64,000 nt of DNA. Origin: an uncultured Flavobacteriales bacterium. GTDB lineage: Bacteria; Bacteroidota; Bacteroidia; Flavobacteriales; Flavobacteriaceae. Each line of letters begins with the position of its first letter. The stretch's first letter is position 1. The position numbers and the translations under genes are program-made. Positions 1 to 8,706 of the stretch are shown in pieces. The notes beneath the pieces were generated by a model that was not told the origin of the DNA, searched no databases, and saw only the letters and a list, made by a program, of their open reading frames with translations. Location: the NCBI GenBank assembly GCA_913058295.1, contig CAJXRD010000009.1:1-64000 (forward strand), in the 5' to 3' direction.

Positions 1-648
1 GATTCCTATTCAACAGACAGAACAAAAGAGATTTGCGAGCATTTTAATGTCCGATTTATTGAACATAAATTTGAAGGATATATAGAACAAAAAAATTATG
101 CTTTGTCTACTGCTTCCCATGATTATATTTTGTCTTTAGATGGCGATGAGGCACTTTCTGAAGAACTCAAAAATTCTATATTTAAAATTAAGGAAAACTG
201 GACTTGTGATGGTTATTACTCTAATAGACTAAATAATTATTGTGGCCAATGGATCAAGCATTCAGATTGGTATCCCGATAAAAAACTACGCCTTTTCAAA
301 AAAGGGAGCGGTGAATGGAAGGGCATTAACCCTCACGATAGCTACACTTTAAAGAAGAACAAAAAAGCAGGGAAGCTTAAGGGTGACTTATTGCATTGGA
401 TTTATAGAGATTATAAAGAACACAAACAAAAAGTAGATAATTTTTCAACTATTGCAGCTGGGGCTTATTTTAAATTGGGAATTAAATCTTCCATTTTTAA
501 AATCTTTTTCAGACCCACTTGGGCTTTCTTTAAGGCTTATTTTTTAAGACTTGGATTTCTTGATGGAAAAAATGGTTTTAGAATTTGCAAGCAAACCTTT
601 AGGGTTACTTATTTAAAGTATAAAAAACTATATAAACATTGGCATTGA
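1..648 (+). CDS. Glycosyltransferase family 2, WaaE/KdtX-like (5' end outside window)
   Basis: The reading frame is already open at base 1, so the N-terminus lies upstream and 215 residues are visible. The visible part starts DSYSTDRTKEIC, followed by FEGYIEQKNYAL, which is the conserved stretch of family 2 glycosyltransferases related to the LPS-core glucosyltransferase WaaE. The metal/nucleotide-binding DGD triad (visible residues 47-49, LSLDGDE) follows. The C-terminal third is basic and aromatic, as expected for a peripheral inner-membrane enzyme. The family transfers sugars onto lipid A-core or related glycolipids at the cytoplasmic face. The neighbours (WaaP-like kinase, a second glycosyltransferase, DUF5672) support a surface-polysaccharide role. 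A TTG at 103 is in frame but lies inside the conserved domain, so it is not the start. The sugar and acceptor cannot be inferred. Confidence 0.85.
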   Translation, partial: DSYSTDRTKEICEHFNVRFIEHKFEGYIEQKNYALSTASHDYILSLDGDEALSEELKNSIFKIKENWTCDGYYSNRLNNYCGQWIKHSDWYPDKKLRLFKKGSGEWKGINPHDSYTLKKNKKAGKLKGDLLHWIYRDYKEHKQKVDNFSTIAAGAYFKLGIKSSIFKIFFRPTWAFFKAYFLRLGFLDGKNGFRICKQTFRVTYLKYKKLYKHWH

Positions 649-655
649 TAATAAT

Positions 656-1423
656 TTACTTGCTTCTCCAGAAAAAATAGCGCTCTTTAAATCGTTCTTT
701 CTTTTTGTAATAAGTAGAAAATTTATTGGAGAAAAAATACATCACCTCTACGATTTCGTTTTTTGTTTTTTGAGGATATAATTTAGCATATTCATCACTC
801 ATGATATCTAACATCACATCTTTAGGAGAAAGCTTAGCAAAGTTCTTCATACGTTCCTCAAAACTCATGCTTTGAAACTTCATTCGGTTTAAATCTACCA
901 GATAAAACTCATATTCCTCACCATTCTTTTTAATTAAAGTATTTCCTGGTGAATGGTCTAAAAAATTAATTCCATTTTCATGAAGATTAAAAGTAAATCT
1001 AGTAAAAGCCCTTAGAATAATCTCAAAGTCTGGATAATCATGATTAAAAATTAATTCACGATAGGTTAAATCGTCATCGAATTGCTCACTGATATAAAAA
1101 CTATTCTGTATAAAAAACATGGAACTATACTCTATATACGCTATAGGCTTAGGAGTGTTAATTCCCATATTCAAAAGTTTATTTCCATATTCAAAGGATC
1201 GCCTAGCCTTAGATTTTCTAAAAAACTTATAAGCGATTTTATTAACTAGATTTGGAATTTTAAATGATTTTATATTTAATTCAATTCCATCTACAGTTAT
1301 ATTCTTAATAAAATTTCTTTTCCCAAAACCACCTTCAATAGCATCAAAATCATGAATGTATTTTGTGATTTTATTTTTACTATCTAGAGATAGTTCTTCG
1401 TTAAAAAATTTAAATTCCTTCAA
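656..1423 (-). CDS. Lipopolysaccharide kinase (Kdo/WaaP, InaA-like) family protein
   Basis: 255-residue kinase-fold protein. The catalytic loop reads NFLDHSPGNTLI, with Asp156 and Asn161 as catalytic base and metal ligand, and VDLNRM follows with Asp177 at the DFG position. This is the pattern of WaaP/KdkA/InaA sugar kinases that phosphorylate heptose or Kdo of the LPS core from cytoplasmic ATP. The N-terminal lobe has a GGFGKRNF segment (31-38) that may act as the glycine-rich loop. The gene is convergent with the glycosyltransferase ending at 648, with only 7 nt between the stop codons. It diverges from the glycosyltransferase starting at 1542. The acceptor is inferred from context; a Ser/Thr kinase-like role cannot be excluded. 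Confidence 0.8.
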   Translation of the reverse strand: MKEFKFFNEELSLDSKNKITKYIHDFDAIEGGFGKRNFIKNITVDGIELNIKSFKIPNLVNKIAYKFFRKSKARRSFEYGNKLLNMGINTPKPIAYIEYSSMFFIQNSFYISEQFDDDLTYRELIFNHDYPDFEIILRAFTRFTFNLHENGINFLDHSPGNTLIKKNGEEYEFYLVDLNRMKFQSMSFEERMKNFAKLSPKDVMLDIMSDEYAKLYPQKTKNEIVEVMYFFSNKFSTYYKKKERFKERYFFWRSK

Positions 1424-1503
1424 TTTTTTTAATAATTTAGTTCTGGATAATTAATCCATTTCTTTTTAAAACGATCCGTAATAACTTTTCCTATGATAAA
1501 TTG

Positions 1504-1511
1504 TAATTTTG
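1504..1511 (+). promoter_or_regulatory. Bacteroidota -7 element (TAATTTTG)
   Basis: Matches TAnnTTTG and lies 30 nt before the ATG at 1542. I see no TTG at the usual -33 distance, so only half of the promoter is supported. Confidence 0.5.
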
Positions 1512-1541
1512 CAAATATAAGATTCCATAATTAAAGCCCTT

Positions 1542-2384
1542 ATGTTCAAACATTTTTTAATTACTCGTTTTAACCTTCGGAAAGACGATTGGACTACAAA
1601 TAAAAAAAATATAGCCGTTTTAACGGAGGAATGGCATAAAAACAGATTTAAACTTTTTGCAGATTATTGTTTTCCAAGTGTAAAATCACAAACCAATAAA
1701 AACTTTCTTTGGTTGGTTTATTTTGATATTACAACCCCAGATAGTTATAAAAAAACAATTGCTTCACTACAAGAGGAAATGCCAAATTTTATTCCATTAT
1801 ATATTGATGGAATGTCTCAATTTCTGCCTTCCATAAAATCATATGTCAACGATTTTAAAGAGGAATATATAATCACAAGCACTCTAGATAATGATGATTG
1901 TATTAGCCGTACTTACATAGAGGAAGTTCAAAATAGATTTGACCAACAAGAATTTATGGCTGTTGATTTTATTGATGGATATACCATACAAACACAGTCT
2001 TTAATTAAAGTTGGAAAAAAATTACATCAATACAACCCTTTTATTTCATTGATAGAAAAAAATAGTTCCCCAAAAACTATATGTAATGTTTCTCATAGAA
2101 TTTGGAAAAAGGAAAAAAGAATTATACAAATTAGAGAGGTAAGGATTTGGGCTTCAGTAATTCATTCCGAAAATAAAGTAAATGAGTTTACAGGTTATGG
2201 AAAAGTGAATTTAAATAATTTCTTTGCTAATTTTACACTTTCAAAAACTCAAACTCAATACATTATAACACACAATTTTCCATGTAATAAATGGAAATCA
2301 CAAAGTGTTTTAAATTCCTTTTCATCGCATTGGAATTTTATTTTTAAAAATATCAAAAAAAATATAGGCTTATATAATAAGTAA
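1542..2384 (+). CDS. Putative rhamnosyltransferase-like glycosyltransferase
   Basis: 280 residues resembling the putative rhamnosyl transferase family (PF11316). The N-terminus begins HFLITRFNLR, then FPSVKSQTNKNFLWLVYFD, which is the typical 'replies to other people's sugars' pattern of this family, with the acidic cluster TLDNDDCIS (about residues 109-117) in the place of the DxD nucleotide-sugar site. The family is usually found in O-antigen, capsule or exopolysaccharide clusters. The ATG at 1542 is the natural start: it follows a TAnnTTTG element and opens directly into the conserved fold. Convergent with the DUF5672 gene, with 5 nt between the stops. Donor and acceptor are unknown; rhamnose is only the family label. 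Confidence 0.75.
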   Translation: MFKHFLITRFNLRKDDWTTNKKNIAVLTEEWHKNRFKLFADYCFPSVKSQTNKNFLWLVYFDITTPDSYKKTIASLQEEMPNFIPLYIDGMSQFLPSIKSYVNDFKEEYIITSTLDNDDCISRTYIEEVQNRFDQQEFMAVDFIDGYTIQTQSLIKVGKKLHQYNPFISLIEKNSSPKTICNVSHRIWKKEKRIIQIREVRIWASVIHSENKVNEFTGYGKVNLNNFFANFTLSKTQTQYIITHNFPCNKWKSQSVLNSFSSHWNFIFKNIKKNIGLYNK

Positions 2385-2389
2385 CCCTT

Positions 2390-3171
2390 TTATACTTTAT
2401 CTTTTAGATAATGAACTTTTAATATAGGCTCCCAAAACTCTTTTACTTTTGGCTTTTCAAAACCATGACATCCAAATGGGATGTCATTACTTTTCAATTT
2501 CATTGCTAAATCCGGCTTTCTATCCATTGCAAAATTTAAAGCTTCTTTATATTTTGGAATTTTAAATTCTGGAAAAAGTTTTGGTGCAGTAATCGACCAG
2601 AAAACGTCTTCCATAATATCAAATTTCATTTTTCCACCTTTTAATTTTTCAGATAATTCCTTTTTAAACTCTTTTGCAATTTTATAACTCTTTTCTGTAT
2701 TTCTTAAAGAAAAACCTCCGTTACCTACCTCAAAAAATATTTTACTACGCTCTTTTTTTCTTTTAGAATCAAATATGCTTATCACCCTTTTAGATAATGT
2801 GTTGGGGCTTGCAATCCAAGGTGCCCCAATATAATCATAGCCCTTATTACACCACATTGATAAATCATCTTTAAAAACAAAAGCATCTAATTGATAGATT
2901 AAAATATATTTTGAATACAAAAAGCGTTCATAAAAAATTTCTGAAAGCATTAAACTGTTATAACCAAATACATTCTTAAAATATTCATTTGGAAATTTTT
3001 CAGATTTTATTTTATTAAAATTTATTGAAGAAGTATCTAAGCTTTCTGGTTGAAGAAAAACAATATTATAATCTCCAAGTGTCTTTAAACATTGTTTTAA
3101 AGACATTTGTTCTGTTTCAGAAAGATTGTTCTATATATTGGTATTACAACAGTAACAAGGTCCTTATGCAT
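2390..3171 (-). pseudogene. DUF5672 family glycosyltransferase-like gene with an apparent 1-nt frameshift
   Basis: The intact part is a 238-codon frame from an ATG at 3106. It carries the DUF5672 core: YILIYQLDAFVF (DxD-like), GYDYIGAPW, VGNGGFSLR and a terminal FGCHGFEK. DUF5672 proteins normally begin with a short strand of the type VVIPIYRT. That strand is present just upstream but in another frame: ATG 3171 encodes MHKDLVTVVIPIYRT and then runs to a stop at 3097. Joining the two frames near 3127 by restoring one base gives IYRT-(N)LSETEQ-MSLKQC, which reads smoothly. I therefore interpret this as one gene (stop 2390, start 3171) that has lost one base near 3127, or carries a sequencing error there. 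If the loss is real, translation from 3106 would lack the first beta-strand of the nucleotide-binding fold. Confidence 0.7.
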
Positions 3172-3342
3172 ATTTTTCACAAAAAATTAAATAGTTTATA
3201 ATTATGAATACTACACAAAGTTAATAAAAAACATTGCGCTACTAGTCTTTAAAAAACACTCAATTAAATTTCTTTTAATAGAATAAAAAAAAATACACTT
3301 TAATATAAGTTCCACAAATAGTTATTTTTCCCTTAAAGCAGT

Positions 3343-3350
3343 TATTTTTG
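3343..3350 (+). promoter_or_regulatory. -7 element (TATTTTTG) for the Sua5/YrdC gene
   Basis: Matches TAnnTTTG, 24 nt before the ATG at 3375. The in-frame TTG at 3348 lies inside this element, so it cannot be a translated start if this promoter is used. No clear -33 TTG. Confidence 0.5.
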
Positions 3351-3374
3351 CAATTCATAATTATTTTAATAACC

Positions 3375-3935
3375 ATGCAAACCGAAATAAATAACTGCTT
3401 AAATGTCCTTAAAAAAGGAGGACTAATCCTCTACCCTACCGATACGGTTTGGGGAATAGGCTGTGATGCTACAAATTATGAAGCTGTTGAAAAAATTTAT
3501 CAACTTAAAAAACGAGTGGAAAGTAAATCCATGATTTGTTTGGTTACAGACTTTAAAATGCTGAATCAATATATTGAGGATATTCCTGAAGTAACTTACG
3601 ATATTATTAAGTATGCTGTAAAGCCAACAACTATTATTTATGATCGCCCATTGCATGTTGCTGAAAACCTTATCGCAAAAGACAATTCCTTAGCAATAAG
3701 AGTTGTTAGAGAAGGTTTTTGTAATAAGTTAATGCGTAAATTAAAAAAACCAATGGTATCTACTTCAGCTAATTTAAGTGGCAAAGCAACACCTAATAAC
3801 TTTCTAGAAATTAATAAAGTTATTTTAGAAGGTGTTGACTATGTTGTAAATTTGCACCAAAACAACAAAACAGCCAAACCTTCCTCTATTATTAAAATTA
3901 CAACAGATGGGTCGGTAAAAATAATTCGTAAATAA
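3375..3935 (+). CDS. L-threonylcarbamoyladenylate synthase (Sua5/YciO/YrdC family)
   Basis: Makes threonylcarbamoyl-AMP from threonine, bicarbonate and ATP for the t6A37 modification of ANN-decoding tRNAs. Starting at ATG 3375 gives 186 residues, the size of the short YrdC-type enzyme without the Sua5 C-terminal domain. Visible signature: LKKGGLILYPTDTVWGIGCD at 12-30, the KKR...SK nucleotide-binding pair (Lys44-Arg46, Ser49-Lys50), and the VSTSANLSG motif in the second half. A longer frame opens at a TTG (3348), but that codon falls within the -7 promoter element. The CCA-adding-type gene follows 4 nt later, so the two tRNA-maturation genes are probably co-transcribed. Confidence 0.9.
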   Translation: MQTEINNCLNVLKKGGLILYPTDTVWGIGCDATNYEAVEKIYQLKKRVESKSMICLVTDFKMLNQYIEDIPEVTYDIIKYAVKPTTIIYDRPLHVAENLIAKDNSLAIRVVREGFCNKLMRKLKKPMVSTSANLSGKATPNNFLEINKVILEGVDYVVNLHQNNKTAKPSSIIKITTDGSVKIIRK

Positions 3936-3939
3936 TAGC

Positions 3940-5373
3940 ATGTCAAAATCACAGTTTTTCATCAATGCACTAGAGAATCCTGTCTTTAAGATAATATCTA
4001 AAGCTGCTTTTGCTATACATACTGATAGTTATGTTATTGGTGGCTTTGTTCGAGATTACATTCTAGATCGAGGTACTGCAAAAGACATTGATATTGTGGC
4101 TGTAGGTAGTGGGATAAAACTTGCTGAAAAAGTTTCTGAACTGCTGCCTGGAAAACCAAATGTGTCTGTTTTTAAAAATTATGGAACAGCCATGCTAAAA
4201 TCTAATCAGATTGAATTAGAATTTGTTGGTGCCAGAAAGGAATCGTATAAAGAGTATAGTCGAAATCCTGCAGTGGAAGAAGGGTCTTTAGAAGACGATC
4301 AAAACCGAAGAGATTTTACTATAAATGCAATGGCCTTAAGTTTACAAGAAGAAACTTTTGGCGAATTATTAGATCCTTTTAATGGCATACAAGATCTGAA
4401 GGATAAGATTATTAGAACGCCTCTAGATCCAGACATTACCTATAGTGATGACCCATTACGTATGTTGCGAGCTATTCGATTTGCAACCCAATTAGAATTT
4501 ACTATAGAAAAGGAGTCTTTCAACTCTATAATAAAAAATGTAGATCGAATTAAAATTATTTCGAAAGAAAGAATTGTTGATGAGCTTCATAAAATTATAG
4601 CTTCCCAAAAGCCTTCAATTGGGTTTGCATTATTACACAAAGCAGAATTACTACAACACATCCTTCCAGAGTTAGTAGCATTACAAGGAATTGAAGAAAT
4701 TGACGGTCAAGGTCACAAAGATAATTTTTGGCATACCTTAGAAGTAGTTGACAACATAGCAAACACTACAGATAATTTATGGTTACGTTGGGCAGCACTT
4801 TTACATGACATTGGAAAAGCACCCACAAAAAAGTTTACAAAAAAAGCAGGTTGGACTTTTCATGGACATGAATTTGTAGGCTCTAAAATGGTGTATAAAT
4901 TGTTCAAGCGTCTTAAAATGCCATTGAATGATAAGATGAAGTTTGTTCAGAAAATGGTGTTTATGAGCTCCCGCCCTATTGTTATCGCTACAGATGTAAC
5001 AGACAGTGCAGTTAGACGATTGGTTTTTGATGCTGGTGAATATATTGAAGATTTAATGACACTTTGTGAAGCGGATATCACTACCAAGAATCCGTTTAAA
5101 TTTAAAAAATACCTTAATAATTTTAAAAAGGTAAGAGCAAAAATCACTGAAGTGGAGGAACGTGACCATGTCCGGAATTTCCAACCTCCTGTATCTGGTG
5201 AAGAAATCATGAAAACATTCGGAATAAAGCCTTCTAGGGAGATTGGTATTATAAAAGATGCCATAAAAGAAGGAATATTAGAAGGAATAATTCCAAATGA
5301 TTATGAAAGTGCTAAATCTTTTATGCTTCAAAAAGGAAAAAAATTAGGCTTAAAAAAAGTTACAAATGATTGA
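3940..5373 (+). CDS. CCA tRNA nucleotidyltransferase / poly(A) polymerase-type, HD-domain
   Basis: 477 residues in three parts. The class II nucleotidyltransferase head has GGFVRD (34-39), the catalytic pair KDIDIV (Asp49, Asp51) and RRDFTINAMA (123-131). A helical tRNA-binding neck follows (SDDPLRMLRAIRFA, 169-182). The last part is an HD hydrolase domain (LLHDIGK with His289-Asp290, HGHE at 308-311). The enzyme adds or repairs the 3' CCA end of tRNA. The HD domain is seen in bacterial homologues with 2'3'-cyclic phosphodiesterase or phosphatase activity. Because the family also includes poly(A) polymerase, the exact activity is inferred. It lies 4 nt downstream of the Sua5/YrdC gene and overlaps the next gene by 8 nt. 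Confidence 0.88.
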   Translation: MSKSQFFINALENPVFKIISKAAFAIHTDSYVIGGFVRDYILDRGTAKDIDIVAVGSGIKLAEKVSELLPGKPNVSVFKNYGTAMLKSNQIELEFVGARKESYKEYSRNPAVEEGSLEDDQNRRDFTINAMALSLQEETFGELLDPFNGIQDLKDKIIRTPLDPDITYSDDPLRMLRAIRFATQLEFTIEKESFNSIIKNVDRIKIISKERIVDELHKIIASQKPSIGFALLHKAELLQHILPELVALQGIEEIDGQGHKDNFWHTLEVVDNIANTTDNLWLRWAALLHDIGKAPTKKFTKKAGWTFHGHEFVGSKMVYKLFKRLKMPLNDKMKFVQKMVFMSSRPIVIATDVTDSAVRRLVFDAGEYIEDLMTLCEADITTKNPFKFKKYLNNFKKVRAKITEVEERDHVRNFQPPVSGEEIMKTFGIKPSREIGIIKDAIKEGILEGIIPNDYESAKSFMLQKGKKLGLKKVTND

Positions 5374-5914
5374 TGTTAAATTAGAGTCAGAGAGATTGCT
5401 TATCAGGCCTTTTCAATTAGGGGATGAAGAAGCTATGTTCGTATTAAATTCAAACCCAATTGTTCAAAAATATACAGGAGACACTATTATTAATTCCGTG
5501 GAAGAAGCAAAAGACTTATTAATAAATGTAGTTTTTGAAGATTATAAAAATCACGGTTACGGTCGTTTAGCAGTTATTTACAAACCTGACAATAAACTAA
5601 TAGGATTCACCGGAATAAAATATTTACCTGAAACTGGTGGAGAATCGGATTTAGGATATCGTTTTTTACCAGAATATTGGGGCAAAGGAATCGCAACAGA
5701 ATCTTCTAAAATGTCATTAGATTTTGCTTTTAAAAATCTTAATTTAAAAAGAATAATTGGCTTCACAGAAATAGAGAATATAGCCTCAACACATGTTTTA
5801 GAGAAAATGGGATTTAAAATAACCAAAGTCGATTTTTATCCTGGTGAAGAAAACGATCCAACTAAGAAACCAATTAATTGGTTGGAGTTAACTAAAGAAG
5901 AATATGAAAGATAA
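5366..5914 (+). CDS. GNAT family N-acetyltransferase (RimJ/RimL-like)
   Basis: 182 residues of the RimJ/RimL-like GNAT subfamily. The N-terminal LESERLLIRPF is the usual first strand. The acetyl-CoA pyrophosphate loop is YWGKGIATE (about 109-117), and NIASTHVLEKMGF (about 138-150) is the typical late helix. These enzymes acetylate N-terminal amines of ribosomal proteins or small amines; the substrate here is unknown. The ATG lies within the end of the preceding gene (8-nt overlap) and the end overlaps the haem A synthase gene by 11 nt, so it belongs to one transcription unit starting at the Sua5/YrdC gene. Confidence 0.82.
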   Translation: MIDVKLESERLLIRPFQLGDEEAMFVLNSNPIVQKYTGDTIINSVEEAKDLLINVVFEDYKNHGYGRLAVIYKPDNKLIGFTGIKYLPETGGESDLGYRFLPEYWGKGIATESSKMSLDFAFKNLNLKRIIGFTEIENIASTHVLEKMGFKITKVDFYPGEENDPTKKPINWLELTKEEYER

Positions 5915-6917
5915 TAAAAGTGTCATTTACTGGCTTTTAACTGGCTGTCTGCTAATTTTTATAATGGTAGTTGTTGGTGGCATCACTAGACTTACCCATT
6001 CTGGCTTATCTATTTCTAATTATAAATTAATATCTGGAACTATTCCCCCAATGAATGAAATAGAATGGCAAGAAGCTTTCGATTTGTATAAACAATATCC
6101 AGAATATCAAAAAATAAATTCAGATTTCAATCTTCAAGATTTCAAGGAGATTTATTTTTGGGAATGGATACATCGTGTTATAGGCCGTTTTATTGGTGTG
6201 GTTTTTATCATTCCTTTTGTATACTTTTTACTTAAAAAGCAGCTTACAAAAGCAACGATAAAAAAAAGTATATTACTTCTTTTTCTAGGGGCATTTCAGG
6301 GATTCTTGGGTTGGTATATGGTAAAAAGTGGATTGGTCGAACGACCCGATGTAAGTCATTATAGATTAGCATTGCATTTAACTACCGCTTTTATCACTTT
6401 CAGTTTTGCTTTATGGATAGCATTAGATATTAAGTTTCCTAAACAAAAAGAAGTCAATACATCATTACGCAATCTTATAAGAGTTACTTTCTTATTACTC
6501 ATTATTCAAATTATTTGGGGCGCTTTTGTAGCTGGTTTAGACGCAGGTTTTATTCATAATACATGGCCTTTAATGAATGATGGTAAATTAATTCATGAAA
6601 CTGTTTATATAGAGCAAAATCCTATTTGGAGAAATTTTATAGAAGGTAAAAGCGGTGTTCAATTTATACATCGATATCTTGCATATATAGTTGTTGCTTT
6701 GATCCTTTTTATTTGGTTTAAAGCTAAAAAACAAACCATTAGCTCCTTTCAAAAAAGCTTACTAAAAAGTTTATTAGTAATTGTATTATTACAATTTATT
6801 TTAGGAGTTTTTACATTAATCTATCAAGTTCCAGTAATTTTAGGAGTGCTGCATCAGGTAGTTGCATTCTTTTTATTGGCGGTAATGACTATTACTTTGC
6901 ATAGGTTCAGTAAATGA
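5904..6917 (+). CDS. Haem A synthase (COX15/CtaA family)
   Basis: 337-residue integral membrane protein that oxidises the haem O methyl group to formyl, giving haem A for aa3-type cytochrome oxidase. Eight hydrophobic segments are visible in two repeats of four helices. The four haem-ligand histidines sit where expected: His90 (WIHRVIGR), His158 (LALHLT), His256 (QFIHRYLA) and His317 (VLHQVV). The family motif GGITRLTHSGLS is at 25-36 and the GAFVAGLDAG segment at 206-215. The 52-residue loop after helix 1 matches the long (COX15, type 2) form. The gene overlaps the acetyltransferase gene by 11 nt. No other haem or oxidase genes are adjacent. Confidence 0.9.
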   Translation: MKDNKSVIYWLLTGCLLIFIMVVVGGITRLTHSGLSISNYKLISGTIPPMNEIEWQEAFDLYKQYPEYQKINSDFNLQDFKEIYFWEWIHRVIGRFIGVVFIIPFVYFLLKKQLTKATIKKSILLLFLGAFQGFLGWYMVKSGLVERPDVSHYRLALHLTTAFITFSFALWIALDIKFPKQKEVNTSLRNLIRVTFLLLIIQIIWGAFVAGLDAGFIHNTWPLMNDGKLIHETVYIEQNPIWRNFIEGKSGVQFIHRYLAYIVVALILFIWFKAKKQTISSFQKSLLKSLLVIVLLQFILGVFTLIYQVPVILGVLHQVVAFFLLAVMTITLHRFSK

Positions 6918-6961
6918 TAAAAAACTTATGAACTCTCTGCTTTTAAATCTATAGCCTTGCT

Positions 6962-6969
6962 TATCTTTG
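6962..6969 (+). promoter_or_regulatory. -7 element (TATCTTTG)
   Basis: Matches TAnnTTTG, 19 nt before the ATG at 6989. It separates the pRiA4b-ORF3-like gene from the haem A synthase unit. No convincing -33 TTG. Confidence 0.5.
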
Positions 6970-6988
6970 CGCACTTAATTATTTCATT

Positions 6989-7501
6989 ATGATTTATCGA
7001 TTCAGAGTTATTTTAGATGCAAAAGAAGATGTTTTTCGGGATATAGAAATTGATTCAGAAAGCACCTTAGAAGAACTACATAATAGTATTACCCAAGCTT
7101 TTGGTTTTGAAGGAAATGAAATGGCATCTTTTTACGAAAGTAATGAAGAATGGTCACAGGGCGAAGAAATTGCCTTGTTCGATGTGAGTGAAGGCATGAA
7201 TAGCATTCGAATTATGAATGAAACTTCTATCGATGATGTTACTTATCGAGAACAGCCAAGGCTTATTTACGTATATGATTTTTTAAATATGTGGACATTT
7301 TTGGTGGAGTTAGCAGATATTGCTGAAGTAGATCCAGAGCAGACCTATCCAAACCTAATGTTTGCTCACGGTGAAATACCAGAAGAAGCTCCCGAAAAAG
7401 AATTTGTCGCAGAAGGACATGAAGATGAAGATGGTGATTTTGATGATGATTTTAATAAAGATGATTATCAAGATTTAGATTTTGATGAAAATTGGAATTA
7501 G
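6989..7501 (+). CDS. Plasmid pRiA4b ORF-3 family protein with acidic tail
   Basis: 170 residues. The N-terminal 110 match the pRiA4b ORF-3-like fold: MIYRFRVILD as first strand, STLEELHNSITQAFGF, then FYESNEEW and the closing YVYDFLNMWTFLVEL. The remaining part is strongly acidic, ending in runs of Asp and Glu with almost no basic residues. The family's function is unknown; the plasmid-derived name reflects where it was first noted and says nothing about mobility here. The ATG follows a -7 element by 19 nt. The nucleoid-associated-protein gene begins 56 nt downstream on the same strand, so a shared transcript is possible. Confidence 0.78.
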   Translation: MIYRFRVILDAKEDVFRDIEIDSESTLEELHNSITQAFGFEGNEMASFYESNEEWSQGEEIALFDVSEGMNSIRIMNETSIDDVTYREQPRLIYVYDFLNMWTFLVELADIAEVDPEQTYPNLMFAHGEIPEEAPEKEFVAEGHEDEDGDFDDDFNKDDYQDLDFDENWN

Positions 7502-7557
7502 ATCATTTAAAACAACAAGACTCAAAAATTAATTAACCCAAACGATTAACAAACTAA

Positions 7558-8616
7558 ATGATCAACTTATTCGGTGCCCACATAACTTCGATTTCTATTC
7601 ATAGAGTTGGAAATAAAATTAATAATGAATCTTATTTCCTTTCGGATGAAACCTATAAAGCAGACGATGAGTTAACACCGCTTTTAAAGGAGTATTTCCT
7701 AAAACCCTTTAGAGAAAAAGAAGAGAATTATTTTCAATTTGTTCACGAAACCGATTTGGAGTTTCATGAATTATTCAACATTTCATCAAAAATATTTTCA
7801 GCTCCAGATACTATTCACGAGCATAGTAAAAATATTACCAAGCATTTATACGATCAATCTTTACATCCACATATTAAAAGTGGAGAGGTATATATTGTTC
7901 ATTTTGAAAACCTTCAGATTGATAATGAAAAAGTAGAAGGAATCGGAATTTTTAAATCTGAAATTAAGCAAGATTTTCTTCAGTTTTCAGAAAAAGAAAC
8001 TCAGATGAGCGCTCATTTACAACAAGGGGTTAATTTGAATAAATTAGATAAGGGTTGCCTTATTTTTAATGTAAAAAAAGAAGAAGGATATAAGGTTTTA
8101 TCAGTTGATAGTAATCGTTATGACACCCGTTATTGGTTAGAATCCTTTTTAGGAGTAGATGCATTAGAAGACGAAAATTTCTATACTAAAAAATATTTAA
8201 AGTTCTGTCAGGACTTCGCTAAAGACGTAGTATTACCAGCAGAAGATAAAAAAGAAGAAGTTCTTTTTATGAATCGTGCGGTAAATCATTTCGCTAAGAA
8301 TGATGCGTTTGAAGAGTCCACTTTTATCAATGAAGTAATCGATAATCCAGACCTTATTCCAGAGTTTAAACATTATAAAACGGAACAATCTCCTAAATAT
8401 AAAATTGAAGATTTAACCGAATTTCCAATTGCAAATAATGCGGTAACTGCAGCTCGGAAAAAAATAAAGAATGTAATTAATTTGGACACCAATGTTCAAA
8501 TTAAGTTAGACTTTATCAATCCAGAAAGTGCAGATAAGTTTGTTGAAAAAGGTTGGGATGAAGAAAAGCAGATGTATTACTATTTGGTATATTTTAATAA
8601 AGAAGAGAAATCTTAA
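7558..8616 (+). CDS. 37-kDa nucleoid-associated protein (NdpA/YejK family)
   Basis: 352 residues matching the NdpA/YejK nucleoid-associated family (PF04245). Hallmarks are the opening strand AHITSISIHRVGNK, the long mixed alpha/beta core with SGEVYIVHFENLQID, and the central LDKGCLIFN followed by DSNRYDTRYWLESFLGV. The family binds the nucleoid; its precise role is not settled. No signal peptide and no membrane segment. The gene sits between the acidic pRiA4b-ORF3-like gene and uvrB, 90 nt upstream of the latter, which has its own -7 element. The call is by overall resemblance, not by a catalytic motif. Confidence 0.72.
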   Translation: MINLFGAHITSISIHRVGNKINNESYFLSDETYKADDELTPLLKEYFLKPFREKEENYFQFVHETDLEFHELFNISSKIFSAPDTIHEHSKNITKHLYDQSLHPHIKSGEVYIVHFENLQIDNEKVEGIGIFKSEIKQDFLQFSEKETQMSAHLQQGVNLNKLDKGCLIFNVKKEEGYKVLSVDSNRYDTRYWLESFLGVDALEDENFYTKKYLKFCQDFAKDVVLPAEDKKEEVLFMNRAVNHFAKNDAFEESTFINEVIDNPDLIPEFKHYKTEQSPKYKIEDLTEFPIANNAVTAARKKIKNVINLDTNVQIKLDFINPESADKFVEKGWDEEKQMYYYLVYFNKEEKS

Positions 8617-8679
8617 GCCGATTTCTTTTTAACGGTATATACTTTAGAATAAATTCGTGAAATTAGCGTCTCAATTCCG

Positions 8680-8687
8680 TAGTTTTG
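8680..8687 (+). promoter_or_regulatory. -7 element (TAGTTTTG) for uvrB
   Basis: Matches TAnnTTTG, 19 nt before the uvrB ATG at 8707. No TTG at the -33 distance and no LexA-type palindrome noticed. Confidence 0.5.
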
Positions 8688-8706
8688 TAAAACTTGCAAA
8701 CTTGCT

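Noticed and set aside
2481-2687. Open frames on the opposite strand of real genes (for example 2481-2687, 10710-10895, 15568-16014, 55236-55721)
   Set aside because: All lie opposite confidently identified genes, have no promoter or protein motif, and are the usual shadow frames of AT-rich coding DNA.
3348-3374. Extended TTG start of the Sua5/YrdC gene
   Set aside because: The TTG at 3348 lies inside the -7 promoter box; ATG 3375 opens directly on the conserved domain.
6989-7501. Plasmid origin suggested by the name pRiA4b ORF-3
   Set aside because: The family is chromosomal in many bacteria; codon use and neighbours here are ordinary and there are no plasmid genes.
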